From positions 1 through 35,058 of the forward strand of contig CAZVUD010000018.1 of the NCBI GenBank assembly GCA_964629615.1: a DNA stretch of 35,058 bases. Direction: 5' to 3'. Origin of the DNA: SVTX01 sp964629615 (lineage in GTDB: Bacteria; Bacillota; Clostridia; Oscillospirales; CAG-272). Numbering within the stretch: position 1 is the stretch's first letter; each line of letters begins with the position of its first letter. Shown piece by piece: positions 1 to 8,402 of this stretch. Made by a program: the position numbers and the translations under genes. A model generated the notes under the pieces. It saw only the letters and a list, made by a program, of their open reading frames with translations, made no database searches and was not told the DNA's origin.

Positions 1-391
1 GATCGAAATTCCCAGAGCTTGCCTCACAGCTGATGAGATCGCTCAGAACGCAGACTTCTTCTGCTTCGGTACAAACGACCTTACACAGATGACATACGGC
101 TTCTCTCGTGATGACGCAGGTAAGTTCCTTGGCGCTTACTACGATGCAAAGATCTTCGAAAACGATCCCTTTGCAAAGCTTGACACAGTTGGTGTTGGTA
201 AGCTCATGAACATGGCAGTTACCCTCGGCAGACCCGCAAACAAGAACCTCCACATAGGTATCTGCGGTGAGCACGGTGGTGACCCCACATCTGTTGAATT
301 CTGCCACCAGATCGGTCTTGACTACGTATCCTGCTCTCCCTTCAGAGTTCCGATCGCACGTCTTGCTGCTGCTCAGGCTGCACTTAAGTAA
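1..391 (+). CDS. ppdK: Pyruvate, phosphate dikinase, C-terminal fragment (5' end outside window)
   Basis: Reading frame 2 is open from the left edge to a TAA at 389-391, giving the last 129 residues. It belongs to the PEP/pyruvate-binding TIM barrel of pyruvate phosphate dikinase, a cytosolic enzyme that interconverts PEP + AMP + PPi and pyruvate + ATP + Pi. Visible signatures are FGTNDLTQMTYGFSRDD, which is typical of PPDK rather than PEP synthase, and GICGEHGGDP, which carries the family's catalytic cysteine. The end of the chain (DYVSCSPFRVPIARLAAAQA) is the usual PPDK C-terminus, so the gene is not truncated at its 3' end. It is followed directly by a strong hairpin terminator and faces the sigF operon tail-to-tail. 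The phosphohistidine and ATP-grasp domains lie outside the window. Confidence 0.96.
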   Translation, partial: IEIPRACLTADEIAQNADFFCFGTNDLTQMTYGFSRDDAGKFLGAYYDAKIFENDPFAKLDTVGVGKLMNMAVTLGRPANKNLHIGICGEHGGDPTSVEFCHQIGLDYVSCSPFRVPIARLAAAQAALK

Positions 392-410
392 TTTAAAATT
401 ACAAATTATA

Positions 411-450
411 TATCCCACCGAGGAAATCACCTCGGTGGGATACTTTTTAT
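411..450 (+). terminator. Intrinsic terminator of ppdK
   Basis: A perfect 13-bp stem (411-423 with 430-442, loop of six bases) is followed on the plus strand by CTTTTTAT. It lies 19 bases after the ppdK stop. On the minus strand the stem is followed by an AT-rich but T-poor tract, so use for sigF from the other side is possible but weaker. Confidence 0.9.
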
Positions 451-452
451 AT

Positions 453-1208
453 TCACGCAAGCTCGCCGCGCAAAAATGTCATTATCTTTTTTTCCTCACG
501 GGATATCTTTACCTGTGACAATCCAAGTGCAGTGGCGACCTCTTGCTGTGTCATGTTTCGGTAATATCGCAGCAATACTATTTTTCTCCACATATCTGGC
601 ATCTTGCTTATAGCCTGCCCTATGGCTATTCTGTCAGTCATTGCCTCAAGCTCACTTTGGCTATCCTTGTCGGGAATCACGCTGTCATAGGTCTGAGAAT
701 CCTCGCCGTACACATTATCGGAAAGCGAGGTCACGGGCATCACCGCATCCATAGACACGGCGGCTTCCTCCATGCTCACGCCTATATTGCGTGCAAGCTC
801 ACTTATATTGGCTTCCCTTCCTTCTTCACTCATTATACGATTTTTCTCTCTGAGCAAAAGCATTCCCGTGCGCTTATAGCTTCGGCTGACACGTATAAGT
901 CCGTCATCACGCAGATGCCGTCTGATCTCACCGACGATAAGCGGAACTGCATAGGTTGAGAATGCGGTGCCCTTATCAAACGAAAAGCTTCTTATAGACT
1001 TTATCATTCCTATAGTGCCTATTTGGATAAGATCCTCTATGTCGGTCCCCCTGTCCTTAAACTTGTACGCTATGCTTCTCACCAGAGCTGCATTCTCCAC
1101 AACGAGCTGCTCCATAGCCGAGTCGTCGCCCATCTGCGCGCGATATACAAGTTCCTTATTTCTTGTGTATTTTTCATCTGTACGAATATTTTCCAAATGA
1201 CCGTCCAT
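453..1208 (-). CDS. sigF: RNA polymerase sigma factor SigF (early forespore)
   Basis: A 251-residue sigma-70 family protein with region 2 at about 36-105, region 3 at about 115-160 and region 4 at about 196-245 (helix-turn-helix around TQQEVATALGLSQVKISR). The region-2 stretch FSTYAVPLIVGEIRRHLRDD followed by VSRS is characteristic of the SigF/SigG/SigB group. Position as third gene after spoIIAA and spoIIAB makes it SigF. Known role: it directs the first forespore-specific transcription after asymmetric division and is held inactive by SpoIIAB. The start has GGCAGGG about 8 bases upstream. The spoIIAB-sigF gap is 46 bp. Length matches the family (about 255). Confidence 0.96.
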   Translation of the reverse strand: MDGHLENIRTDEKYTRNKELVYRAQMGDDSAMEQLVVENAALVRSIAYKFKDRGTDIEDLIQIGTIGMIKSIRSFSFDKGTAFSTYAVPLIVGEIRRHLRDDGLIRVSRSYKRTGMLLLREKNRIMSEEGREANISELARNIGVSMEEAAVSMDAVMPVTSLSDNVYGEDSQTYDSVIPDKDSQSELEAMTDRIAIGQAISKMPDMWRKIVLLRYYRNMTQQEVATALGLSQVKISREEKKIMTFLRGELA

Positions 1209-1254
1209 AAATATACCCTGCCTCTCATTTTTATCCGCAAGGATGCCTTACGGA

Positions 1255-1719
1255 TTATGTAATGACACGGTCACCGAGCTGCTTATAGAGCGTGATGCAG
1301 GTTCCCTTACCGATCTTAGATGTGACGGAAAGCTTATCGCAAAAGCTCTCCATAACGGTAAAGCCCATACCGCTGCGCTCGCTCTCTCTGTCAGTCGTAT
1401 ACAGCGGCTGGCGCGCGAGCTTAACGTCGTCAATTCCACACCCCTTGTCTCTTATCTCAATCTTGACGCCCCGTTCCTCAAGCAAGCTCACATTTATGTA
1501 TATATATCCAAAATCAGAACGGTACGCATGCACTATACAATTTGTAACCGCCTCGGAAACGGCGCATTTAATATCGGCTATCTCAAGTGCGGTTGGATCG
1601 GCTTGACTTACAAATGCCGCTATTGCGGCTCGCGCCATGCCCTCATTAACAGAGAGCGATGGCAGCTTCAAGCTCATTTTATTAAGCGCATTCTTTGAAA
1701 ATTTTTGACGTTTAGCCAT
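1255..1719 (-). CDS. spoIIAB: Anti-sigma F factor SpoIIAB (serine kinase)
   Basis: A 154-residue GHKL-type kinase that binds and inhibits sigma-F and phosphorylates SpoIIAA. I chose ATG 1719 (MAKRQKFSKN) rather than the upstream in-frame ATG at 1788 because an AGGAGGT sits 8 bases before it and the resulting length fits the family. The N box is SEAVTNCIVHAY (E57, N61 region), the G1 box DKGCGI at 91-96 and the G2 box RSGMGFT at 115-121. The gene starts inside the last 8 bases of spoIIAA, which suggests translational coupling and therefore a controlled SpoIIAA:SpoIIAB ratio. Confidence 0.95.
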   Translation of the reverse strand: MAKRQKFSKNALNKMSLKLPSLSVNEGMARAAIAAFVSQADPTALEIADIKCAVSEAVTNCIVHAYRSDFGYIYINVSLLEERGVKIEIRDKGCGIDDVKLARQPLYTTDRESERSGMGFTVMESFCDKLSVTSKIGKGTCITLYKQLGDRVIT

Positions 1720-2131
1720 TATTTTTACCTCCTGACATTGCACCCTCGACGTGTCTTTTTTGCACCTTTTTTCGTTTTGGGACTTCATTTATGTCTGTTT
1801 GCCGCTCGATCTTTATCACGCGCTCCATGCCTGCGAGACTCATCACACGCTCTATTCCCGAATTTGGATTTTGCACGATCAGCTCTCCGCCAAGCTCTTT
1901 AATAACAGAGTACCTGCCCATTATCAGCCCCAGCCCCGAGCTATCCATAAAATCCACATTTGACATATCAATTATCAAGCCGCGCGGCTTTTTTGAAAAT
2001 ATCTCGCCATCGATCGCATTTCGGATCGCAGATGCACAATGATGATCTATCTCTCCTCTTAGCTTTATCTTAAGGTAACAGCCGACGAACTCACTGTCAA
2101 ATCCCGGCTTTCTGTCACGTGTTATCCGCAT
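1712..2131 (-). CDS. spoIIAA: Anti-sigma F factor antagonist SpoIIAA
   Basis: A STAS-domain protein of 139 residues. The motif FMDSSGLGLIMGRY at 61-74 contains the conserved serine pair (64-65) in which the phosphorylation site lies. The unphosphorylated form releases sigma-F from SpoIIAB; SpoIIE normally dephosphorylates it (not in this window). The core ends near residue 112. The remaining basic tail (from QTDINEVPKRKK onward) makes the protein roughly 20 residues longer than most SpoIIAA proteins, and its last codons carry the spoIIAB ribosome binding site. First gene of the operon. Upstream there is a TATAAT on the minus strand at 2173-2178 but no convincing -35, and I could not make out a clear sigma-H promoter. 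Confidence 0.95.
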   Translation of the reverse strand: MRITRDRKPGFDSEFVGCYLKIKLRGEIDHHCASAIRNAIDGEIFSKKPRGLIIDMSNVDFMDSSGLGLIMGRYSVIKELGGELIVQNPNSGIERVMSLAGMERVIKIERQTDINEVPKRKKVQKRHVEGAMSGGKNNG

Positions 2132-2232
2132 AATGTATATGACCGCCTTTCTTTTTCTTTCCTTATATGCCTATTATATCATCACATGCACAAGAATTTT
2201 GTCGCATGCTCTTGTCGAAAAAAATTTTTTCC

Positions 2233-2261
2233 TTGACTTGAAAATAATACTTTGGTATAAT
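2233..2261 (+). promoter_or_regulatory. Sigma-A promoter of the acyltransferase gene
   Basis: TTGACT at 2233-2238, a 17-bp spacer, and TATAAT at 2256-2261, about 48 bases upstream of the GTG start. It gives the acyltransferase its own transcription, divergent from spoIIAA. Confidence 0.85.
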
Positions 2262-2308
2262 AAAAGAAAAAAGGCATATCATGCCTTAGTACTGTGAGGT
2301 ATATTTTC

Positions 2309-2866
2309 GTGACTAACAAAGAGATAATGATACACGGCGGCACATATTGCACAAACGATCCCGAGCTTGCATCGGACAAAAAAATTGCGCGCACCCTTAC
2401 AGAAAAGTACAATCACTTATCTGAGGACGATGCTGACGCACGTGACGCTGTTTTATATGAGCTACTCGGCTCACGCAAAGAAAAATGCTTCTTCAAGCCG
2501 CCATTTCACATAGACTACGGATACAATCTTCATGTGGGTGAAAACTTTTTTGCAAATTTTGATTGTGTTATACTCGATGCGGCAACCATTACGATCGGTG
2601 ACAATTGCATGTTAGCTCCAAAGGTCTGTCTTTTTTCGGTGACTCATCCCAAAGACCCCAAGGAGCGCGCTCGCGGAATGGGCATATCCAAGCCGATCAA
2701 CATAGGTGACAATGTGTGGATAGGCGGAGGTGCTATCATAATGCCCGGCGTAAATATTGGAAACAACGCCATAATTGGCGCAGGCAGTGTAGTTACGCAC
2801 GATGTGCCCGAAAATTGCGTGGTTGCAGGAAACCCTGCCCGTTTGATCGAAAAGCTGGAGTTTTAA
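2309..2866 (+). CDS. Maltose/galactoside O-acetyltransferase family protein (left-handed beta-helix)
   Basis: A 185-residue hexapeptide-repeat acyltransferase close in layout to maltose acetyltransferase (Maa) and thiogalactoside acetyltransferase. It has an N-terminal Mac domain (about 1-60), then FHIDYGYNLHVGENFFANFD, then imperfect hexapeptide turns (IGDNCMLAP, IGDNVWIGGGAIIMPGVNIG). The catalytic histidine is in SVTHPKDP. Family members move an acetyl group from acetyl-CoA to a sugar hydroxyl, but the acceptor cannot be told from sequence. I chose the GTG at 2309 because TGAGGT lies 8 bases before it and the product then starts like other Maa proteins. An ATG at 2294 is in frame but overlaps that ribosome binding site. 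Confidence 0.9.
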   Translation: MTNKEIMIHGGTYCTNDPELASDKKIARTLTEKYNHLSEDDADARDAVLYELLGSRKEKCFFKPPFHIDYGYNLHVGENFFANFDCVILDAATITIGDNCMLAPKVCLFSVTHPKDPKERARGMGISKPINIGDNVWIGGGAIIMPGVNIGNNAIIGAGSVVTHDVPENCVVAGNPARLIEKLEF

Positions 2867-2875
2867 GCTAAAAAA

Positions 2876-2990
2876 GCTTTTCTTTCGCTTTTTTGAAAAA
2901 ACTTGGCTGGGTCGCGATTTTTCCGTTTTTTTTGAAAAAAAGCTTGCCAAAAAAACCCGCTTTTTTGAAAAAAAGCTTGGCAAAAAACTT
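2876..2990. repeat. Short direct repeats with dyad symmetry
   Basis: Three near copies of TTTTTTGAAAAAA followed by a variant of (AG)CTTGGC occur at 2889-2907, 2926-2948 and 2961-2981, about 33-39 bp apart. Each copy has internal dyad symmetry. They sit just behind the acyltransferase stop and could together act as a termination region. The rest of the gene-free stretch 2867-3197 holds only the terminator below and an AT-rich filler in which I see no gene. Confidence 0.6.
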
Positions 2991-3153
2991 CCTCGCATGT
3001 TGTGGATTAGTTTGAGAAAATCATGTTGACGTGATGTGAATACAAATTCCAAGAAAACTTGGCAATTTCCAGCCTTCTCCGGTGGAAAAATGATGAGGTG
3101 TATATTCGGGAGAAATGATGAGTTATCCTTTACATATTTCATCCACACATACA

Positions 3154-3192
3154 AAATGGGCTGCTGCAAATGAAATTTGCAGCAGCCCATTT
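3154..3192 (-). terminator. Intrinsic terminator behind the aminotransferase gene
   Basis: A perfect 18-bp stem (3154-3171 with 3175-3192) closes a 3-base loop, 6 bases beyond the aminotransferase stop. On the minus strand it is followed by TTTTGT. The stem is symmetric enough to stop plus-strand transcription as well. Confidence 0.8.
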
Positions 3193-3197
3193 AAATA

Positions 3198-4367
3198 TCA
3201 AAGCTCATGTATAAATTCTTCTATACGTCGGAGAGCTTCCTTTATATGATCCGTCGAATAGCAATATGAAACTCGGATAAATCCCTCACCGCTGTTGCCG
3301 AACGCCGATCCGGGTACAACTGCGACACGCTTTGAATACAAAAGTCTTTCGCAGAACTCATCGCTCGAAAGTCCAAATCTCTCGACAGACGGGAAGCAAT
3401 AAAACGCGCCACGCGGTTCAAAGCAGTGCATGCCGAGATCATTGAAGCCTGACACTATAAATCTGCGTCGCATGTCATACTCTTCAAGCATACTCTGTAT
3501 GTCATCGTCACCGTTTTGCAAAGCCTCAACAGCCGCATGTTGCGCTGTGGTAGGTGCACTCATAATGCCAAACTGATGTATCTTTGTCATCTGCTTTATG
3601 ATAGGTGCAGGTGCACATGCATATCCAAGCCTCCAACCCGTCATGGAATAGGTCTTGGAAAATCCGTTTATGAGGACGCATCTCTCCTTCATGCCGTCTA
3701 TGCTTGCAATGGAGGTGTGCTTCATTCCGTATGTAAGCTCGGAATATATCTCATCGGAAAGCACGCATATATCCGTGTCCTTGAGAACCTCGGATATCAT
3801 TACAAGATCCTCTTTTTCCATCACTGCGCCTGTCGGATTGCACGGATACGGGAATATAAGCAGCTTTGTTTTATCCGTAATGGCGCTCTGAAGCTGATCG
3901 CGCGTAAGCTTAAACTCATTTTCCGCCATAAGATCAATTATAACGGGAATTCCGCCTGCAAGTCTTACGAGCGGCTCATAGCACACAAAGCTCGGCTGAG
4001 GTATTATTACCTCATCTCCGGGTTCAACAAGCGCTCTTATCGCCGCGTCTATGCCCTCGCTTCCGCCAACAGTAACAAGGACCTCACTCTGCGGCACATA
4101 TTTAAGTCCGTACTTTCTATCTAAAAATCTGCATATCTCTTCCCTGAGCACAATATACCCCGCATTTGAGGTGTATCTTGTTTTACTGTCCTCCAGAGAT
4201 TTGATACCTGCGCGCCGTACATGCCAGGGCGTAGGAAAATCCGGCTCGCCTACACCAAGTGAGATAACGTCATCCATGCTCTCGGCAATATCGAAGAACT
4301 TTCGTATACCTGATGGCTTTATATCATGTGTAAGCGTCCTGTTAAGTATTTTTTCATAATCCATCAT
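3198..4367 (-). CDS. PLP-dependent aminotransferase, class I/II (PatA/AspC-like)
   Basis: A 389-residue fold-type I aminotransferase. Conserved features are SLGVGEPDFPTP (36-47), PYPCNPTG (173-180), SDEIYSELTY (204-213) and SKTYSMTGWRLGY with the Schiff-base lysine K238. The substrate carboxylate-binding arginine is probably in FIRVSY near the C-terminus. It should move an amino group between an amino acid (aspartate, or aromatic or branched-chain) and a 2-oxo acid; which one is not visible. The start overlaps the stop of the Lrp-type gene by 4 nt (ATGA arrangement), so the two are translationally coupled and probably functionally linked. A second ATG codon follows the first directly. Confidence 0.93.
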   Translation of the reverse strand: MMDYEKILNRTLTHDIKPSGIRKFFDIAESMDDVISLGVGEPDFPTPWHVRRAGIKSLEDSKTRYTSNAGYIVLREEICRFLDRKYGLKYVPQSEVLVTVGGSEGIDAAIRALVEPGDEVIIPQPSFVCYEPLVRLAGGIPVIIDLMAENEFKLTRDQLQSAITDKTKLLIFPYPCNPTGAVMEKEDLVMISEVLKDTDICVLSDEIYSELTYGMKHTSIASIDGMKERCVLINGFSKTYSMTGWRLGYACAPAPIIKQMTKIHQFGIMSAPTTAQHAAVEALQNGDDDIQSMLEEYDMRRRFIVSGFNDLGMHCFEPRGAFYCFPSVERFGLSSDEFCERLLYSKRVAVVPGSAFGNSGEGFIRVSYCYSTDHIKEALRRIEEFIHEL

Positions 4368-4846
4368 AGAGAATACGCGCCCCTGTCATCCTTACTGTCG
4401 CTTACGAGCGGAATGTCAAGCTCCTTATATCTGCGCAAAACGAAATGCGTTGCTGTTCCCGTAACTCCATCTATAGTTGCAAGCTCATGTGACACGAACA
4501 TTGCAACATCACGAAAGCTCTTTGCCTTAACAGTGACGCAAAGGTCGTATGAACCCGACATGAGATATACTGATTCCACCTCGTTATACTTCATGACCGT
4601 CTTTGCGATCCTCTCAAAGCCGTATGCCGCCTGAGGTATGACCTTCAATTCTATGACCGCAGACACCGTGGACTTATCAACTCTCTCCCAGTCGATGACA
4701 GCCTTATATCCGCGTATGGTGCCGTCACATTCAAGCTCATGAATGGCTTCTCTTATATCATTTTCATCTGCGCCTATCATGATGGCAAGCTCTTCGGTCG
4801 TATACTTCGCGTTTTTGGACAAAAGGTTTAATAACTTATTTTTCAT
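4364..4846 (-). CDS. Lrp/AsnC family transcriptional regulator
   Basis: A 160-residue protein with an N-terminal winged helix-turn-helix (about 1-55, including TEELAIMIGADENDIREAI) and a C-terminal RAM/ligand-binding alpha-beta domain (about 65-150, with YLMSGSYDLCVTVKAKS). Family members sense amino acids and regulate amino-acid metabolism. The start ATG 4846 is preferred over in-frame ATGs at 4858 and 4879 because TGGAGA precedes it. A small GC-rich hairpin (4862-4874) lies just upstream of the ribosome binding site. Coupling to the aminotransferase suggests that it controls that gene and its own expression. Confidence 0.9.
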   Translation of the reverse strand: MKNKLLNLLSKNAKYTTEELAIMIGADENDIREAIHELECDGTIRGYKAVIDWERVDKSTVSAVIELKVIPQAAYGFERIAKTVMKYNEVESVYLMSGSYDLCVTVKAKSFRDVAMFVSHELATIDGVTGTATHFVLRRYKELDIPLVSDSKDDRGAYSL

Positions 4847-4960
4847 ATCGGTCTCCATTCCGCCGCTGTGCGGCGTCACAAATAATATTGATTTCTGCGT
4901 AAAGCAGTATACATCTCTCAGAAAAATTTAAACAGATCCTGATCGTACGGTCTATATCAT

Positions 4961-6217
4961 CTAAGCATCAAAGCTCTCACCCGAGGCATGATGCTCTATA
5001 TGCTTCCATTCAGTCTTTGAGAATATTGCGGCAAGCGTTACGGGGATATAGGTTGCCATAAATATCGGAAAAGTGAAAAGATAAAGTATCTTTTTATATG
5101 TCTTTGTATGTATTCTGCGCCATTCGCATATAACACACAAAAGCCCTGCAAAAAAGAACAATATATAAGACGACAAGAGGATATAAAGCACATACAAAAG
5201 TGCATGCGGCAATGCGCTTGTACTGAATATCGCTATTAGTATGAGCATGACCGTGTCTACCACCGTCGCGACCGTAGAAATAAGGAACGCAGGCGAGATC
5301 GCCATTATCATATCGAAATTTGAAAATCCCTTGCCTGTAAAAAAGCGCTTAAAGAGCTTTATTGCATAGTGATTTAATATGTATATATATCCCTTTGACC
5401 AACGCTTGCGCTGATGAAATGACTGTACAAGACCCGTGGGCTGTTCGTCATATACCACCGCATCGTTGCAAAACGCTACCTTTTCATCAAGGAGAACGTT
5501 ATTTACGGTAAATTCAATATCCTCTATAAGGCAATGATATTTCCAGCCGCCGTCACGGATAATGATGTCCTTTGACACCATAAATCCTGTTCCGGTTATC
5601 TCACCGCTTACATTAAAGTGCTGTCTTGGATTGTTTAGATGTCTGGATGCCCTCAAAAACCACAAGGAATATCCTGCACTTATCCAATTGTCACCGTAAT
5701 TCTTGGAATTTCGGTAACACATGGCAAGCTTGTTGCCGTCGCACAGGCATTTGTTCATTTCAAGCACGTAATTCTTGTCAAGTATATTATCTGCATCGAC
5801 CACGAAATACGCATCATAAGCATCAAGACCGACGCTATCTCTTATCTTGTCAAACAGAAATTCAAGTGCATATCCCTTTCCTATCAGCTTATCATTATGC
5901 CTTTCAAATACAATAGCGCCCTCACTTGCTGCGACGCTTTGCGTTGCGTCTGTACAATTGTCCGCCACCACATATATATCAATAAGCTCGCTCGGATAAT
6001 TCTGCGCCTTCACAGATCTGCACAGTTGTCCTATGACACTCTCTTCATTTCTCGCCGCTATGACGAAAGCAAACCTTTTCCTTTGCTCGGTCTGCGGAAA
6101 TATTTTCGGTCTTAAAAAAGTTCCCGCGATCAGATAAAATATCTGATATGCATAGCATAAGAGAAACAGTATACCAACAGAGAGATTAAAATACTTTAAA
6201 ATATCAAGTAATAGCAT
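4961..6217 (-). CDS. Membrane glycosyltransferase, family 2
   Basis: An inverting GT2 enzyme of 418 residues. Numbering below is from an in-frame ATG four codons further up: an N-terminal membrane helix at about 12-36, a GT-A domain at about 52-280, and three or four membrane helices after 305. Catalytic motifs are VVADN near 87-91, VVDADN with D145/D147 (metal and sugar nucleotide), TGTGFMV at 212-218, the general-base pair E236 D237, and QRKRW at 273-277. This arrangement occurs in processive synthases and in related cell-surface polysaccharide transferases. Substrate unknown. I chose ATG 6217 because GGGAG stands 5 bases before it; the upper ATG at 6229 has no ribosome binding site. It follows the histidine kinase gene by 44 bp and probably shares its transcript. 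Confidence 0.9.
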   Translation of the reverse strand: MLLLDILKYFNLSVGILFLLCYAYQIFYLIAGTFLRPKIFPQTEQRKRFAFVIAARNEESVIGQLCRSVKAQNYPSELIDIYVVADNCTDATQSVAASEGAIVFERHNDKLIGKGYALEFLFDKIRDSVGLDAYDAYFVVDADNILDKNYVLEMNKCLCDGNKLAMCYRNSKNYGDNWISAGYSLWFLRASRHLNNPRQHFNVSGEITGTGFMVSKDIIIRDGGWKYHCLIEDIEFTVNNVLLDEKVAFCNDAVVYDEQPTGLVQSFHQRKRWSKGYIYILNHYAIKLFKRFFTGKGFSNFDMIMAISPAFLISTVATVVDTVMLILIAIFSTSALPHALLYVLYILLSSYILFFFAGLLCVICEWRRIHTKTYKKILYLFTFPIFMATYIPVTLAAIFSKTEWKHIEHHASGESFDA

Positions 6218-6261
6218 AGCTGCTCCCATTGTCGAAATATACAGTCAGCCGATATATGGCA

Positions 6262-7632
6262 TCAGCCCTTTTTGTTCGTACATATCGGCAAAACTATTTC
6301 ATTTACGTATTTATTACCTACAGCTCCCGAGATGAACTCTCCGTCAAGCTGCTCCATTATCTTAAGGCAGGTCTTGTTTCCGATGCGATTGCTCTCAGCA
6401 TCAGACACATCATCCTTTTCGGTATTTTCAGTCCTTATGACAAATTTTCCGTCTTTTTCGGACACACATATGCAGACAGGAAAATCCTTATGTGCATATT
6501 TACCTATATTTGAAAACACATTGTCTATAACTCTGCCGAAATATTTTTGATCTATAAGGACCTTGATGCCATTGCAATTCCAGCATGTGCTTACGTTATA
6601 GCCTGTTTCGGAGAGCAGTATGCAATGCTCCTCAAGCATATGTCGGATAACACCGTCTGCTGACTCCACCGTTTTATTCTGTTCAAAATCTCTTTTTCCG
6701 AAAACAAGAAAATATGAAAACATATCGTCCGAGAGCTTTTTGAGCTTCTCGGCATTTTTCTTGCATGATTCGATATATTCCGCAAAAGCGGGATCCTCAT
6801 TCTGTATCTCCATAAGCTCCATATAGCCCATCATTACAGTAAGCGGCGTTCTTATATCGTGCGACATTGCAGTAATAAGTCCTGCATTTGCCTCCCATGC
6901 CTCTCGCTCTTTGCTCATATTATCAATTACCGCATTTCTCATGCTGTTGACGTCCTGCGCAAGTCTGCCTATCTCATCGTTTCCGCCGTCATATATCTTC
7001 ATATCCATATTGCCGTCCTCGACCGCCTTGACATTATTGGCAAGTCGGCGTATGCGCCATGTGATATTATTGAAATATATGAACATAAATACTATGAAAA
7101 ATATTGCTGCCACAGAAAGGCTTGCAAACCACACCACACTCTCCATAAAGCTCTGTGTATTGTCAACAAAGGTCACGAGCAACGTTCCGTCGGTAAAAGA
7201 TATGGGATACGCATCCGAGTTACCGTCAAGTATACTGCGCAGAGTTTCCTCATAGCTCTTTCTGTCCTCTTCAGACAGATAGCTCTGAAAATTCTTGTCC
7301 CCACTGACAGTGTCCTGCTCATAATATATAAGATCTCTGTCCCTGTAAAACACAAGTCGCAAATGCTGTCCCGATGTCCAGCGGTTAGTTTCCTGAGCCT
7401 CACTTACGGAAAGCCTGTTTATATTTACAAATTTTTGCAGATCCTCCATATAGCCGCGATTTCTCTCTCTGATCTCATCCTCGCTGATATTTACATAATT
7501 CTTCCAGACAAGGTAATCTCCAAGCTTGCTGAGTCCGAAATATATTCCGCCTGACACGAGCAAGCAACAGATCATGAGTATGAGCATCTGAAGCTTTATG
7601 GAGAACTGATATCTTTTTTCAGTTTTTCTCAA
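6262..7632 (-). CDS. Sensor histidine kinase with divergent ATP-binding boxes
   Basis: A 456-residue membrane kinase. Membrane helix 1 is at about 14-36, an extracytoplasmic sensor at about 37-163, helix 2 at about 164-187, HAMP at about 190-243, and the dimerisation domain has MSHDIRTPLTVMMGY with phospho-acceptor H258. The N box is DNVFSNIGKYA (370-380). The usual DxGxG G1 box is replaced by TENTEKDD, and the G2 box is reduced to RIGNKTCLKIM, so the ATP lid is unlike canonical HATPase_c. The start is TTG 7632, with GGGGG 7 bases upstream, overlapping the response regulator gene by 14 nt. It phosphorylates the adjacent response regulator by inference from the pairing. Confidence 0.92.
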   Translation of the reverse strand: MRKTEKRYQFSIKLQMLILMICCLLVSGGIYFGLSKLGDYLVWKNYVNISEDEIRERNRGYMEDLQKFVNINRLSVSEAQETNRWTSGQHLRLVFYRDRDLIYYEQDTVSGDKNFQSYLSEEDRKSYEETLRSILDGNSDAYPISFTDGTLLVTFVDNTQSFMESVVWFASLSVAAIFFIVFMFIYFNNITWRIRRLANNVKAVEDGNMDMKIYDGGNDEIGRLAQDVNSMRNAVIDNMSKEREAWEANAGLITAMSHDIRTPLTVMMGYMELMEIQNEDPAFAEYIESCKKNAEKLKKLSDDMFSYFLVFGKRDFEQNKTVESADGVIRHMLEEHCILLSETGYNVSTCWNCNGIKVLIDQKYFGRVIDNVFSNIGKYAHKDFPVCICVSEKDGKFVIRTENTEKDDVSDAESNRIGNKTCLKIMEQLDGEFISGAVGNKYVNEIVLPICTNKKG

Positions 7633-8323
7633 GCAAGTACCCCCTTCCCCACACTGTTTTTATAAGCTTTGGGTTTGAGGGATCATCCTCTACCTTTTTT
7701 CTCAGGTTAAGGATATTTACCATTACATTATTTGAGCCCGATCCGAGAGCCGCCTCGCCCCAGACCGATTCATACAAGGTCTTGGTATCAACGACCTCAC
7801 CGATATTGTCAAGCAAAAAGAAGAATATATCCGCCTCTCTGTCGCGCAGATCTACCACTTCTCCGTTTTTGTACACTGTCCTGTTGACAAGATCTACTAC
7901 GACATCAGATGCAAGCTCCCGCTTATCCTCAAGCGGCTTGCCCTTATAGACCTTATATCTGCGCAGCATTGCCTCAACCTTCATTACAAGCTCGGCAGAA
8001 GAAAACGGCTTTACGATATAATCGTCCCCACCTGACATATATGCACTCTCCTTGTCCCTGACAAGCGACTTTGCAGTAAGGAAAAGAATGGGCAGAGCTG
8101 AGCTTTTCCGAATTATTTCAGTAGCTTCGATACCCGACATTTTAGGCATCATTATATCCATGATAACGAGGTCTATTCCCCCCTTGGCTACCGCATCTAC
8201 CGCCAATTCACCATTTGCCGCCTCGGACACCTCGTATCCCTTTTTTTCAAGCAAAAGACGAACTATCTTGCGTATATCTGCTTCATCATCCACTATCAGG
8301 ATCTTTGATCTTTCCTTTTCCAA
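7619..8323 (-). CDS. Response regulator, OmpR/PhoB family
   Basis: A 234-residue two-domain regulator. The receiver domain (about 6-118) has acidic residues D12 and D13, phospho-acceptor D56 in VIMDIMMP, T83 and K105. The C-terminal winged-helix DNA-binding domain (about 130-232) has READIFFFLLDNIGEVV and NILNLRKKV and ends in the usual WGRGYLLE. The start is a TTG at 8323 with AAGGAG 9 bases before it. First gene of the unit with the histidine kinase and the glycosyltransferase, so cell-envelope polysaccharide is a likely target, by inference. Promoter and candidate binding site are listed separately. Confidence 0.95.
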   Translation of the reverse strand: MEKERSKILIVDDEADIRKIVRLLLEKKGYEVSEAANGELAVDAVAKGGIDLVIMDIMMPKMSGIEATEIIRKSSALPILFLTAKSLVRDKESAYMSGGDDYIVKPFSSAELVMKVEAMLRRYKVYKGKPLEDKRELASDVVVDLVNRTVYKNGEVVDLRDREADIFFFLLDNIGEVVDTKTLYESVWGEAALGSGSNNVMVNILNLRKKVEDDPSNPKLIKTVWGRGYLLEKN

Positions 8324-8359
8324 CTTAAAGCACTCCTTAAACCATAATACTGCATTTTA

Positions 8360-8388
8360 ATTATATCACATGCAGTCCCTCTTTTCAA
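8360..8388 (-). promoter_or_regulatory. Sigma-A promoter of the two-component/glycosyltransferase unit
   Basis: On the minus strand TTGAAA (8383-8388), a 17-bp spacer and TATAAT (8360-8365), 36 bases upstream of the response regulator TTG start. Confidence 0.8.
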
Positions 8389-8402
8389 TAAAAAATTCAA
8401 GT

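Noticed and set aside
2876..2990. Regularly spaced short repeats suggestive of CRISPR
   Set aside because: Only three units, spacing of 33-39 bp from start to start, low complexity, internal dyads and no cas genes nearby.
2612..3190. Minus-strand open frame of 192 codons
   Set aside because: It runs antisense through the acyltransferase gene and the repeat region, with low-complexity Phe/Lys runs and no ribosome binding site.
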